Shown piece after piece: positions 19,970 through 28,283 of a stretch of DNA of 64,000 nucleotides. The translations under genes were made by a program, and so were the position numbers. The DNA comes from Jannaschia sp. M317 (lineage in GTDB: Bacteria > Pseudomonadota > Alphaproteobacteria > Rhodobacterales > Rhodobacteraceae): positions 62,001 through 126,000 of the forward strand of contig NZ_CP081155.1 of assembly GCF_025141175.1 (NCBI RefSeq), given 5' to 3'. Positions within the stretch are counted from its first letter, which is position 1; each line of letters begins with the position of its first letter. Under the pieces are notes generated by a model, which saw only the letters and a program-made list of their open reading frames with translations, did not search any database and was not told the DNA's origin.

Positions 19970-21001
19970 ATGACAGATTTCCCCCTTACGCGCCCGCCCC
20001 TCTGGGCGCAGGTGACGCGGCACAAGGTCTGGTTCGCCATCTTTGGCATCTTCGCTCTCTTGCTGGTGGTGAACGCCACACAGGCGGGCCAAAGCCTCCG
20101 CTTCGTCCAGGAGGCGCTTTGGGGCACGGCCCCGTTCCTTCTGGCGTCGATCGGCATTGCGGCCTGGGCCAAGGCCACTGGAGCAGACGGTCAGATCGCC
20201 CGCGCCTTCGGAGGTGCCCCGCTTGTGGCAATCGCCATGGCGGCGCTTGCCGGAGCACTGTCGCCGTTTTGTTCCTGCGGAGTGATTCCATTGATCGCGG
20301 CGTTGCTGACGATGGGTGTGCCGCTGTCCGCAGTCATGGCGTTCTGGCTGGCGTCGCCCCTGATGGACCCGTCAATGTTCGCCTTGACCGTCGGCGTTCT
20401 GGGCCTGCCCTTTGCCCTGGCAAAGACCGGGACCGCCGTGGCCCTGGGCCTGTTCGGCGGCTACGTGACCCACGCGCTGATGGCGGCGCGCGCCCTGCCT
20501 GATCCCCTGCGGCCAGAGATCGGGAACGGGGGGTGCGGCGGCGCGGCAGCCCGGCAGACAAAGCCCATCGTCTGGCGGTTCTGGGACGACCCCGACCGCC
20601 GGTCGGCCTTTGCGGTCGAGGCGCGCAGCAGCCTTCTGTTCTTGCTGAAATGGCTGACGCTCGCGTTCCTGTTGGAAAGCTTGATGTTGGCCTTCGTGCC
20701 CGCCGAAACGATCACGACCCTGCTGGGCGGCACCGGCATCGGGCCCATCGCGCTGGCAACCGTCGTCGGCGTTCCTGCCTACCTTAACGGCTATGCGGCC
20801 CTGCCGTTGGTTGGGGGATTGATCGAACAGGGAATGCAGCCGGGTGCCGGGCTTGCGTTTCTGATCGCGGGCGGGGTCACATCCCTGCCAGCCGCAATCG
20901 CGGTCTGGGCCCTGGTCCGCCCCCGCGTCTTTGGCCTTTATATCGTGCTGTCGCTGACCGGGGCCTTTGCCGCCGGTCTTGCCTGGCAAGCCCTGGGCTG
21001 A
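19970..21001 (+). CDS. Permease of the ArsP/DUF318 type
   Basis: A 343-residue membrane protein with about eight helices. The signature SPFCSCGVIPLIAALLTMGVPLSAVMAFWLASPLMDPSMFAL and the second-half motif VGVPAYLNGYAALPLVGGLIEQGM match the DUF318 permease family that includes the organoarsenical exporter ArsP. The Cys pair in FCSCG is the conserved feature. A central hydrophilic loop (about residues 180-215) contains another GGCGG. With the upstream ArsR it forms a regulated efflux cassette. The exact substrate cannot be read from the sequence. It is convergent with nuoA. Confidence 0.85.
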   Translation: MTDFPLTRPPLWAQVTRHKVWFAIFGIFALLLVVNATQAGQSLRFVQEALWGTAPFLLASIGIAAWAKATGADGQIARAFGGAPLVAIAMAALAGALSPFCSCGVIPLIAALLTMGVPLSAVMAFWLASPLMDPSMFALTVGVLGLPFALAKTGTAVALGLFGGYVTHALMAARALPDPLRPEIGNGGCGGAAARQTKPIVWRFWDDPDRRSAFAVEARSSLLFLLKWLTLAFLLESLMLAFVPAETITTLLGGTGIGPIALATVVGVPAYLNGYAALPLVGGLIEQGMQPGAGLAFLIAGGVTSLPAAIAVWALVRPRVFGLYIVLSLTGAFAAGLAWQALG

Positions 21002-21017
21002 CGATCAACTGGGCGTT

Positions 21018-21035
21018 CGGTCCCGGACGGGACCG
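21018..21035. terminator. Possible bidirectional terminator hairpin between permease and nuoA
   Basis: CGGTCCCG, loop GA, CGGGACCG forms a perfect 8-bp stem in the 38-nt gap between the two convergent stop codons. No T tract follows on either strand, so it would be a weak intrinsic terminator or an mRNA end-stabiliser. If it stops nuoA transcripts, nuoB-N would need a separate promoter. Confidence 0.4.
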
Positions 21036-21039
21036 GACG

Positions 21040-21405
21040 TCATTCCCACTCCAGCGCGCCCTTTTTCCATTCGTAGGCGAACCCGACGGTCAGGACCGTC
21101 AGGAAAACCATCATCGACCAGAAGGCCGCATCGGTCAGGCCGGCAAAGCTGACCGCCCAGGGAAAGAGAAACGCGATTTCCAGATCGAAGATGATGAACA
21201 GGATCGCCACCAGATAGAACCGCACGTCGAATTTCATCCGCGCGTCGTCGAAGGCGTTGAACCCGCATTCGTAGGCAGACACCTTTTCCGGGTCCGGCGC
21301 GCGCACGGCGATGATGGCGGCAGCCAGGATCAGCACCAGGCCCAGGCCGATGGCCACGCCCAGAAAGATCAGGATCGGCAGGTATTCCATCAGCATGGGG
21401 GACAT
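21040..21405 (-). CDS. nuoA: NADH-quinone oxidoreductase subunit A
   Basis: Small membrane subunit of complex I (121 residues, three helices), homologous to ND3. The loop [41 protein letters not shown] is diagnostic and contains the Cys of the switch loop near the quinone site. It is the first nuo gene by convention, and here it is separated from nuoB by 1.6 kb of opposite-strand genes. No nuo gene lies upstream of it; the next gene upstream encodes an SH3 protein. Confidence 0.97.
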   Translation of the reverse strand: MSPMLMEYLPILIFLGVAIGLGLVLILAAAIIAVRAPDPEKVSAYECGFNAFDDARMKFDVRFYLVAILFIIFDLEIAFLFPWAVSFAGLTDAAFWSMMVFLTVLTVGFAYEWKKGALEWE

Positions 21406-21476
21406 GTCGGCTCTCCGGTCTGGTCGGGTTCGGTCTTAGGCGCGGCGGCGCGGGGCGTCAACGGGCGGCAATGCGG

Positions 21477-22106
21477 TCACAGACGTTGCAGCCCCAGGAA
21501 GGTGGCCTTGATCCAGCCATCGGGACCAGCCCCGCCACGGCGAATGCGGCACCATGTCTCATCCACGGAACACAGGTCGATCACCCCGCCCGCACCAGGT
21601 TGCAACTGATCCACGACCTCTGTGTCGGTCCCCGGACCGGCGCGCAGGTTCACGATGCCATCGGTCACATTGCCCATCGGTTCCGTGACCGACAACAAAA
21701 GCGGCGGCTGCCAATCCCGTGCCGCTTCGCCCCCCGAGGCGCGCGCCACCGCCTCCAGCACGGATTGCGGCAAGGCACGCGCGGCCCCGTCGTCCGGCAA
21801 GGGGCTCACGGTGACATTGGGGGTCGAGACGGGGTCCAGCGAATCCCCACTTATCCGCATGAGCGGGACAACATCGGCATCGACCCAGCCGGTCACCCCT
21901 GCCGCCGTCACCTGGCACCACCTGCCCAAGGCGTCGCAGACCCCCAGGTCCGCCACCTCTCCGGGCAACAATCGTCCTACGATCAACCGGCCCGGCCCCG
22001 GCGCATCCTGCAATGGAATGGCACTGTCCGTCGGGTTCATCACCGGCTCGGCGCTCAGCTGAGCGGTCAACAGCACGGCACTCAGGGCCACAAGGAACGC
22101 GCGCAT
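21477..22106 (-). CDS. Secreted protein with two bacterial SH3-like domains
   Basis: A 209-residue protein with a signal peptide (MRAFLVALSAVLLTAQLSA). Two SH3-like repeats are visible: RLIVGRLLPGEVADLGVCDALGRWCQVTAAGVTGWVDADVV (about residues 39-80) and the more typical GIVNLRAGPGTDTEVVDQLQPG...CSVDETWCRIRRGGAGPDGWIKATFL (about 150-207). Each contains a Cys pair. SH3b domains usually bind peptidoglycan or peptide. It follows a lytic transglycosylase gene after 3 nt, which supports a cell-wall role. Confidence 0.8.
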   Translation of the reverse strand: MRAFLVALSAVLLTAQLSAEPVMNPTDSAIPLQDAPGPGRLIVGRLLPGEVADLGVCDALGRWCQVTAAGVTGWVDADVVPLMRISGDSLDPVSTPNVTVSPLPDDGAARALPQSVLEAVARASGGEAARDWQPPLLLSVTEPMGNVTDGIVNLRAGPGTDTEVVDQLQPGAGGVIDLCSVDETWCRIRRGGAGPDGWIKATFLGLQRL

Positions 22107-22109
22107 CTT

Positions 22110-23237
22110 CTAGCGCAACGCACGGAGCAAGGCGACCGACGGGTCGCCCGTCACCGGCATCCCCCGCCGTCCCTGAAACGCCTCGATGGCCGCGCGGCTT
22201 TTCGATCCGATCACGCCATCAGGCTCACCGACATCGAACCCCTGCGCCGCAAGCCCCCGTTGCAGGTCCTTGCGCTGTTCCAGCGTCAAACCGAACCGGT
22301 CCGGCCCGAACTGCTGCCGCAGCGGCCCGCCGCCCGCGATCCGATCGGCCAGATAACCGACGCCAAGGGCGTAGTTGTCGGAATTGTTGTACCGCTTGAT
22401 GACGCGGAAATTCGGCCCGGTGCGGAACACCGGCCCGATGGCGTCGGTCGCAAGATTGCCGTTCGGGTCCTCGACCGCCCAGCTTGCCCCCCTCTGCCAG
22501 CCATTCCGCGACAGATACGCCGCGGTGGATGCCAGCGCATCGGACGGATCGTCCGACCAGATATCACGTCGACCGTCACCGGTGAAATCAACGGCAAAAG
22601 CCTCGTAGCTTGTGGGGATGAATTGCGTATGCCCCATCGCGCCGGCCCAGCTGCCGACCAGACGCATGGGCGTGGTGTCGCCCGACTGCAGGATCTTGAG
22701 CGCGGCGACCAGCTGAGCCTCGAAGAATCGCCCGCGCCGTCCATCAAAGGCCAGGGTCGAGGTCGAGGAAATCACCGGAATGTCCCCCCGCCGCGTCCCG
22801 TAATAGCTTTCCACCCCCCAGACGGCCGCAACGATCTGGGCAGGCACGCCATAGCGCGCCTCGATCGCCGCCAGCCGCGACCGCTGCTGTGCAAAGGCGG
22901 CGCGCCCGGCGCGCACGCGGGTCTCGTTGGCGACGATGGCCAGATAATCCTCGAACGAACGCTTGAATTCGGTCTGATTGCGGTCGCGGGTGACGACACC
23001 GGGCACGAACCCCTGCCCCCGGAACGCGGCCTCCAACACCTCGTCTCGGATGCCCTGCCCCGCGGCGCGACGCCTGAAGGCGTCGACCCAGGCCGACCAG
23101 CCCGGCGTGCTGCGCGGGATCAGATCCGGGTCGGTGGACCGCGCGGCGGGCCGCACGGAGGTGACGGGCTGCGCGCCGCCGCAACCGGCAAGCGGCAGCG
23201 ACGCAAGGGAAAACGCGAACGCGCGACGGGTGAGCAT
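22110..23237 (-). CDS. Lytic murein transglycosylase (MltB type) with peptidoglycan-binding domain
   Basis: A 375-residue lipoprotein. MLTRRAFAFSLASLPLAGCGG is a signal with a lipobox; upstream in-frame starts were rejected for that reason. The catalytic domain contains VWGVESYYGTRRGDIPVISSTSTLAFDGRR, in which the Glu of GVESYYG is the expected acid/base, and GAMGHTQFIPTSYEAFAVDFTGDGRRD. The C-terminus (about residues 315-375) is a peptidoglycan-binding-1 domain (LAAQGFDVGEPDGVIGSKSRAAIEAFQGRRG). It cleaves glycan strands to anhydromuropeptides. Confidence 0.93.
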   Translation of the reverse strand: MLTRRAFAFSLASLPLAGCGGAQPVTSVRPAARSTDPDLIPRSTPGWSAWVDAFRRRAAGQGIRDEVLEAAFRGQGFVPGVVTRDRNQTEFKRSFEDYLAIVANETRVRAGRAAFAQQRSRLAAIEARYGVPAQIVAAVWGVESYYGTRRGDIPVISSTSTLAFDGRRGRFFEAQLVAALKILQSGDTTPMRLVGSWAGAMGHTQFIPTSYEAFAVDFTGDGRRDIWSDDPSDALASTAAYLSRNGWQRGASWAVEDPNGNLATDAIGPVFRTGPNFRVIKRYNNSDNYALGVGYLADRIAGGGPLRQQFGPDRFGLTLEQRKDLQRGLAAQGFDVGEPDGVIGSKSRAAIEAFQGRRGMPVTGDPSVALLRALR

Positions 23238-23491
23238 GGCCTGTGATCCTTCTGCGAGGGTTGTCCCAGACCCTAGCCCAAGCCCCGCCACGAACAAGCG
23301 GTGAACCGCCCGCTGCGCGATCCTCCGCCCAACATCCCTACCGCAGCAGATACCCCTGCGGCCCGGTCGCCCGCGCCCCCTGCCGCTTTGGCGGACAGGT
23401 CAAAAAGAGCCTGGGGCCGCGCATCGGGCGTCTTTTCACCCTGCCGACAAATCCGCCGCCCCACCGCCGGAAAACCGGCAGAACGGCTGCG

Positions 23492-24274
23492 TCATCGCAC
23501 CCAGCGCGGCTTGCGCTTCTCGAAGAAGGCCCCGACCCCCTCAGCCGCCTCCCCTCCCTGCCAGCGGGCGGCCAGCGCATCGACCGTGCGCGCGATTTCG
23601 GCCTGGTCGATCACCGGCCCCAGACTGCGCGCCAATGCCTTGGCGTCGGCCACGGCACCGGGCGCGCAGGACAGATAGGGGGTGACCTCCGCCTCGACCG
23701 CCGCGTCCAGCGCGTCGGGGGCCACGACGCGGGCAATCACACCCAGCTGCTGCGCCTCGGCGGCATCGAACCGGCGCGACGACATGAACACGCGGCGCGC
23801 CATCCCCTCTCCGATCCGTGCAATCACATAGGGACCGATGGTGGCCGGTATCAGACCCAGCCGCGTTTCCGTCAGGCCGAACAGCGCGCCCTCGACCCCG
23901 ACCGTCACGTCGCAGACGCAGCACAGGCCGACGCCGCCACCAAAGGCCGCCCCCTGCACCCGCCCGATCAAAGGTTTCGGCAAGGTATTGAGCGCCTGGA
24001 GCATCCCCGCCAGACGCCGCCCTTCGGTCGCACGTCCATCGGCCGTGGCATCGAACTGCGCCCGCATCCAGCCAAGATCCCCGCCCGCACAGAACGACCG
24101 CCCCGCACCGGTCAGGATCACCACCCGACTGTCGTCGGTGCCCAGAACCCCGGCCACATCGGTCAGCTCGTCCATCATCTGCGCCGACAGGGCGTTGTGC
24201 ACCTCCCCCCGGTTCATCGTCACGGTCACGACACCCCGGTCGTCCCGCGTCACCTGCAACGTCTCATAGCTCAT
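23492..24274 (-). CDS. Enoyl-CoA hydratase/isomerase family protein, probable methylglutaconyl-CoA hydratase
   Basis: A 260-residue crotonase-fold enzyme. The oxyanion-hole segments LTGAGRSFCAGGDLGWMR and GRVQGAAFGGGVGLCCVCDVTVG are present, as is the Glu-containing FGLTETRLGLIP. The start MSYETLQVTRDDRG was chosen because it overlaps the HMG-CoA lyase stop (ATGA). Position in the leucine-degradation cluster, between isovaleryl-CoA dehydrogenase/MCC and HMG-CoA lyase steps, points to hydration of 3-methylglutaconyl-CoA (LiuC role). The family assignment is firm; the substrate is inferred from context. Confidence 0.88.
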   Translation of the reverse strand: MSYETLQVTRDDRGVVTVTMNRGEVHNALSAQMMDELTDVAGVLGTDDSRVVILTGAGRSFCAGGDLGWMRAQFDATADGRATEGRRLAGMLQALNTLPKPLIGRVQGAAFGGGVGLCCVCDVTVGVEGALFGLTETRLGLIPATIGPYVIARIGEGMARRVFMSSRRFDAAEAQQLGVIARVVAPDALDAAVEAEVTPYLSCAPGAVADAKALARSLGPVIDQAEIARTVDALAARWQGGEAAEGVGAFFEKRKPRWVR

Positions 24275-25128
24275 CGCCCTGCCCTCATCTGTTGCGCCAG
24301 CACCCCGGCCTCCGCGACGATCCCCGCATCCAGTCCCGTCTCGTACCCGGCGGCGCAGACATGGGCCAGAACCGCTTCGGTCGCCACATTTCCCGCCGCG
24401 CCCGGGGCATAGGGGCACCCACCCAACCCGCCGACAGCGGCATCGAACACCCGCAGGCCCCGTGCCAGGGCCACGTCCACATTCGCAAGCGCCCGGCCCG
24501 AGGTGTCGTGAAAATGCCCGGCCAGGCACCCGGACTCCATCTCGTCCAGCACTGCGTCCAGCATGGCATCGACCGCTTCGGGTTGCCCGCGCCCGATGGT
24601 GTCCCCCAGGCTGACTTCGTAGCAGCCCAGGTCGCGCAACGCCGCCACCACCCGTGCCACGTCGGCCGGTGCGACCGCGCCGTCAAACGGGCAATCCGTC
24701 ACGCAGGACACATAGCCCCGCACCGGCATCCCGTCGCCCCGCGCCGCGGCGACAACCGGCGCGAACCGCGCCAGGCTCTCGGCGATGGAGGCATTCAGAT
24801 TGGCCCGCGAAAACCCCTCGGAGGCAGACGCGAAGATAGCCACCTCATCGGCCCTTGCCGCGCGCGCACCCTCATAGCCGCGCAGGTTGGGCGTCAATGC
24901 CGCATAGCGCGTGCCCGCCGCCCGCCTGATGCCTGCCAGAACCTCTGCTCCGTCGGCCATCTGCGGCACCCACTTGGGGCTGACGAAACTCGCCACCTCG
25001 ATGCGCGCGAACCCGGCCCGCGACAGCAGATCCACCAGACCCACCTTTTCGACCGCCGGGATCATCCGCTTTTCATTCTGCAGACCGTCGCGCGGCCCGA
25101 CTTCGAAAATCTCGACCCGCTCAGGCAT
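24271..25128 (-). CDS. Hydroxymethylglutaryl-CoA lyase
   Basis: A 285-residue TIM-barrel lyase cleaving HMG-CoA into acetoacetate and acetyl-CoA, the last step of leucine degradation. The N-terminal EVGPRDGLQNEKRMIP (metal-binding Asp, catalytic Arg), SFVSPKWVPQMAD, and the C-terminal GGLGGCPYAPGAAGNVATE loop with the catalytic Cys are all present. The start at 25128 overlaps the end of the GST gene by 8 nt. Equivalent to MvaB/LiuE. Confidence 0.95.
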   Translation of the reverse strand: MPERVEIFEVGPRDGLQNEKRMIPAVEKVGLVDLLSRAGFARIEVASFVSPKWVPQMADGAEVLAGIRRAAGTRYAALTPNLRGYEGARAARADEVAIFASASEGFSRANLNASIAESLARFAPVVAAARGDGMPVRGYVSCVTDCPFDGAVAPADVARVVAALRDLGCYEVSLGDTIGRGQPEAVDAMLDAVLDEMESGCLAGHFHDTSGRALANVDVALARGLRVFDAAVGGLGGCPYAPGAAGNVATEAVLAHVCAAGYETGLDAGIVAEAGVLAQQMRAGR

Positions 25129-25762
25129 CCGGCACCTCATAGAACTCCTGCGTATAGACCCCCACGCCGCCCTGCGACGCGGCCCAGGCAGGCCGCGCCT
25201 GGCATCGGTCCAGCCAGGCCGCCATCCGGGGCCGGGCCCCGATCCGATGAAACCGCCGGCCCATATCGACGGCCTGCGCGACCGCCACATCGGCGGCGGA
25301 AAACCCGGTCAACAACCAGTCGCCCGACAGGCGCGCCTCGATCGCGTCGAAACACTTTCCGATCCGCGCCGCCTCGATCTTCATCACCGTAGGCGAACGC
25401 ATCCAGTCCTCGCGCAGGGCCACGTGCTGCTGCGTGCAGGCGGCAGCGTGCTGAGAGAGGGTTTCGGCAAAATGCACCCAGATCAGCCAAGCCGCACGCT
25501 CCGGGTCACCGGGGGGCCGCCCCAGCTGCCCGAACCGCTCGCAGAGCAGCTCGATCATCGCACCCGACTCCCAGATCGCCTGCCCGTCCAGTTCCAGCGC
25601 AGGCACCCGCCCGGCAGGGTTCAACGCAAGGAAATCTCGACCGCGCAGCGACTTGTCGAAGGGCCAGATGCGAACATCGACCGCAACGCCCAGTTCACGC
25701 AGCAACCAAAGCACCCGGTCCGACCGGCTCTGCGGCACGTGGTGGAGCGTGATGTCAGCCAT
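25121..25762 (-). CDS. Glutathione S-transferase family protein
   Basis: A 213-residue GST. The N-terminal thioredoxin-like domain (about residues 1-78) starts ITLHHVPQSRSDRVLWLLRELG and includes RVPALELDGQAIWESGAMIELL, with the conserved cis-Pro and the Glu-Ser that bind glutathione. The C-terminal helical domain carries WLLTGFSAADVAVAQAVDMGRR. It sits between mccA and HMG-CoA lyase within the leucine cluster and overlaps the latter. Its substrate is unknown; a detoxifying or isomerising role linked to acyl-CoA metabolism is only inference. Confidence 0.9.
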   Translation of the reverse strand: MADITLHHVPQSRSDRVLWLLRELGVAVDVRIWPFDKSLRGRDFLALNPAGRVPALELDGQAIWESGAMIELLCERFGQLGRPPGDPERAAWLIWVHFAETLSQHAAACTQQHVALREDWMRSPTVMKIEAARIGKCFDAIEARLSGDWLLTGFSAADVAVAQAVDMGRRFHRIGARPRMAAWLDRCQARPAWAASQGGVGVYTQEFYEVPDA

Positions 25763-25769
25763 GGTCCCT

Positions 25770-25818
25770 CTTTACTCTGCTTTGAAAATGTCCCGGGGGT
25801 GCGGGGGCTGGCCCCGCG
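25770..25818. repeat. Intergenic GC-rich element related to one at 42232
   Basis: CTCTGCTTTGAAAATGTCCC followed by a G-run and a hairpin GCGGGG/CCCCGC lies between the mccA stop and the GST start. The block at 42232-42262 begins with the same CTCTGCTT and continues CGGAAGTATCCCC. From memory this resembles a spacer element common in Rhodobacteraceae; two copies are too few to define it here. Confidence 0.35.
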
Positions 25819-25828
25819 CGGCCGAGGG

Positions 25829-27769
25829 TCAACCCTCGGCGGCCTCCTCCATCCGCACCAGCGCGGCACCGGCTTCTACCTGTGCCCCTGCGGCGACCAG
25901 CACCTCCGCCACGACCCCGTCGCGCGGTGCGCTCAGCGTGTGTTCCATCTTCATCGCTTCCAGGATGGCCAGCCGCGCCCCCGCAGCAACCTCGGCCCCT
26001 GCCTCGACAAAGACTGCCTTGACCAAGCCCGGCATCGGGGCCTCCACCACGCCCGAGGCCGCCCCCCCCGCCGCCGCGACGGCCAGCGGGTCCGGCACGT
26101 CGAAGGAATAGACGTTGCCCCAGAACACATGCACCGCGCCGGGTCCGTGGCCGATCTCGGCGGGCACAGGTTCGCCGTCGACCCGCCAGCCGCCGTCTCT
26201 GGTGATCTCGTGGCTGGCTTCGCCCACGTAGCTGCGGAAATGCCCCGGGCCCAGCGCCTCCACCCGCACCGTGATTTCCTCGTCGCCCCGCGTCAGTTTC
26301 TGCGTCCAGCCCAGCGGGGCCCACAGATGCACGCCCTCGCCGGTCTGGCCCCGGTTCAGCCCCAGAGCGCCCAATGCCGCCAGCGACCGCGCCTTGGTGC
26401 AGGGCACCGGGGCTGCGGACAACGTCACCATATCCCGGTCGATCAACCCGGTATCGACGTCGCCCCTGACGAAATCCGCCTGCCGCGACAGTTTGCGCAG
26501 GAACGAAAGGTTGGTGACCGTCCCGGCCACCTGCGTCCCGGCCAGCGCGCGTTCCAGTTGCAAAAGCGCCGTCGCGCGGGTCGGCCCATGCACGATGACC
26601 TTGGCGATCATCGGATCGTACCAGGGGGAAATGACATCACCGGGCCGCACCCCGGTGTCCGCGCGCGCGCCCTCAGGGAACCGCAGATGGGTCAGCGTGC
26701 CGGTCGCAGGCAGGAAGCCCGCCGCCGCATCCTCGGCGTAAAGCCGCGCCTCGAAGGCGTGGCCAGTGATCGACAGATCCTCCTGCCGCGCAGGCAGTGC
26801 CTCGCCCGACGCGACGCGCAGCTGCCATTCCACCAGATCGACGCCGGTGATCGCCTCGGTGACCGGATGTTCCACCTGCAGCCGCGTGTTCATTTCCATG
26901 AACCAGAACCCGTCGGGGCGCAGCCCGTCCGCGCCGTCGACGATGAATTCCACCGTGCCCGCGCCCGCATAACCGATCGCCTCGGCGGCCCGCACTCCGG
27001 CGGCCCCCATCGCGGCGCGCATGTCCTCGGTCATGCCGGGGGCGGGGGCCTCTTCGATGACCTTCTGGTGACGCCGTTGCAGCGAGCAGTCCCGCTCGAA
27101 CAGATGCACGGCGCGGGTGCCGTCGCCGAAAACCTGCACCTCGATGTGGCGCGGCGTGGTGATCCATTTCTCGATCAGCACGTGGTCGTTGCCAAAGGCC
27201 TTGGCCGCCTCGGATCTTGCCGCGTCCAGCGCATCGGCGAACCCGTCCGCTGCTTCGACCTTTCGCATGCCCTTGCCGCCGCCGCCCGCGACGGCCTTGA
27301 TCAGCACCGGATAGCCGATCTTGTCGGCCTCGCGGGCCAGATGCACGGCGTCCTGGTCGGCCCCCTGATATCCCGGCACGACCGGCACGCCCGCCTTGGC
27401 CATCAGGTCCTTGGCCGCGTCCTTCAGGCCCATCGCGCGGATCGCCTTGGCGGAGGGGCCGATGAACACCAGCCCCGCGGCTTCGACCGCATCAACGAAA
27501 TCGGGGTTTTCCGACAGAAACCCATAGCCCGGATGGATCGCCTGCGCGCCCGTCTTCAGCGCGGCCGCGATGATGGCATCCCCGCGCAGGTAGCTGTCGG
27601 CCGGGGCCGCGCCGCCCAGACCGACGGCCTGATCGGCCATCTCGACATGCCGGGCGCGCGCATCCGCGTCCGAATGCACAGCCACGGTCCGCACCCCCAA
27701 CCGACGGCAGGTGTCGATGACACGGCAGGCGATTTCGCCCCGGTTCGCAATCAGGATCTTGGTGAACAT
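25829..27769 (-). CDS. Methylcrotonoyl-CoA carboxylase alpha (biotin) subunit
   Basis: A 646-residue biotin-dependent carboxylase subunit. The start MFTKILIANRGEIACRVIDTCRRLG is the canonical biotin carboxylase N-terminus. An ATP-grasp domain follows (VLIKAVAGGGGKGMRKV), then EMNTRLQVEHPVTEAITGVDLVEWQLRVASGE. The biotinyl domain has EAMKMEH near the C-terminus with the acceptor Lys at about residue 607. It carboxylates biotin for the partner MccB encoded upstream. Equivalent to LiuD/MccA; neighbouring genes distinguish it from propionyl- or acetyl-CoA carboxylase. Confidence 0.95.
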   Translation of the reverse strand: MFTKILIANRGEIACRVIDTCRRLGVRTVAVHSDADARARHVEMADQAVGLGGAAPADSYLRGDAIIAAALKTGAQAIHPGYGFLSENPDFVDAVEAAGLVFIGPSAKAIRAMGLKDAAKDLMAKAGVPVVPGYQGADQDAVHLAREADKIGYPVLIKAVAGGGGKGMRKVEAADGFADALDAARSEAAKAFGNDHVLIEKWITTPRHIEVQVFGDGTRAVHLFERDCSLQRRHQKVIEEAPAPGMTEDMRAAMGAAGVRAAEAIGYAGAGTVEFIVDGADGLRPDGFWFMEMNTRLQVEHPVTEAITGVDLVEWQLRVASGEALPARQEDLSITGHAFEARLYAEDAAAGFLPATGTLTHLRFPEGARADTGVRPGDVISPWYDPMIAKVIVHGPTRATALLQLERALAGTQVAGTVTNLSFLRKLSRQADFVRGDVDTGLIDRDMVTLSAAPVPCTKARSLAALGALGLNRGQTGEGVHLWAPLGWTQKLTRGDEEITVRVEALGPGHFRSYVGEASHEITRDGGWRVDGEPVPAEIGHGPGAVHVFWGNVYSFDVPDPLAVAAAGGAASGVVEAPMPGLVKAVFVEAGAEVAAGARLAILEAMKMEHTLSAPRDGVVAEVLVAAGAQVEAGAALVRMEEAAEG

Positions 27770-27854
27770 CAATCTATCCTCGCCTCGGGCCGCGCCCGAT
27801 CCGTCAGTCCACGACCTGCGGTCGCCGTTCTGGTGTGACACACCATCCGCCCGG

Positions 27855-28283
27855 TCATGGCGCGTCCGCCGCATAATCCGCCACGACCCGGAACCGTTCG
27901 CACATCAGCTTCATGTCTTCGGACCAACCGCCGTTGCGTTCGAAGTACCGGCGATACCCGGATTGCCAGTGGGCCAGGTCGCGGAATTCGCCCTGGGCCG
28001 CGACGAATTCCGCGTCCATCTCGGACCAGCGCCGGGTCGTGACCTCGACCGTTTCGATCATCAGGGCGGGCGTGCCGTCCCAGTTCAGCGCGACATCGCG
28101 GCGGCCGACCTCTGGCCAGGCGTCGCCCTTGGCCCCATAGACCCGCGCCGCCTCGCAAGTGGCCGTCTTCTTGCCCGTTCGGATCAAGCCCAGGATCTCG
28201 GCGCAAAGTGCTTCGCTGTCACCGAACCGGAAGGTTTCGGCGTCGGGGTGGGCGTCGATGATCTGTTGCAGCGTCTGGGTCAT
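27855..28283 (-). CDS. ASCH-domain protein
   Basis: A 142-residue protein with the ASCH (PUA-like) fold: RTGKKTATCEAARVYGAKGDAWPEVGRRDVALNWDGTPALMIETVEVTTRRWSEMDAEFVAAQGEF. The GKKTATC segment and the trailing WxxxHxxYFxR-type region are typical of ASCH proteins, which are thought to bind RNA or modified nucleosides. The ATG shares one base with the mccB stop, so it is coupled to mccB. No role in leucine catabolism is known; it may simply be carried in the operon. Confidence 0.85.
   Translation of the reverse strand: MTQTLQQIIDAHPDAETFRFGDSEALCAEILGLIRTGKKTATCEAARVYGAKGDAWPEVGRRDVALNWDGTPALMIETVEVTTRRWSEMDAEFVAAQGEFRDLAHWQSGYRRYFERNGGWSEDMKLMCERFRVVADYAADAP

Noticed and set aside
19598..21001. 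arsR-permease cassette as part of a mobile element
   Set aside because: No transposase, integrase, terminal repeats or tRNA flank seen, and base composition looks like that of its neighbours by eye.
21471..23246. Plus-strand open frame of 591 codons opposite the SH3 and transglycosylase genes
   Set aside because: Antisense to two well-supported genes with signal peptides and catalytic motifs.
24911..27838. Plus-strand open frame of 975 codons opposite mccA and neighbours
   Set aside because: Composition (His, Arg, Gln, Pro) and lack of motifs mark it as the mirror of the real minus-strand genes mccA, GST and HMG-CoA lyase.
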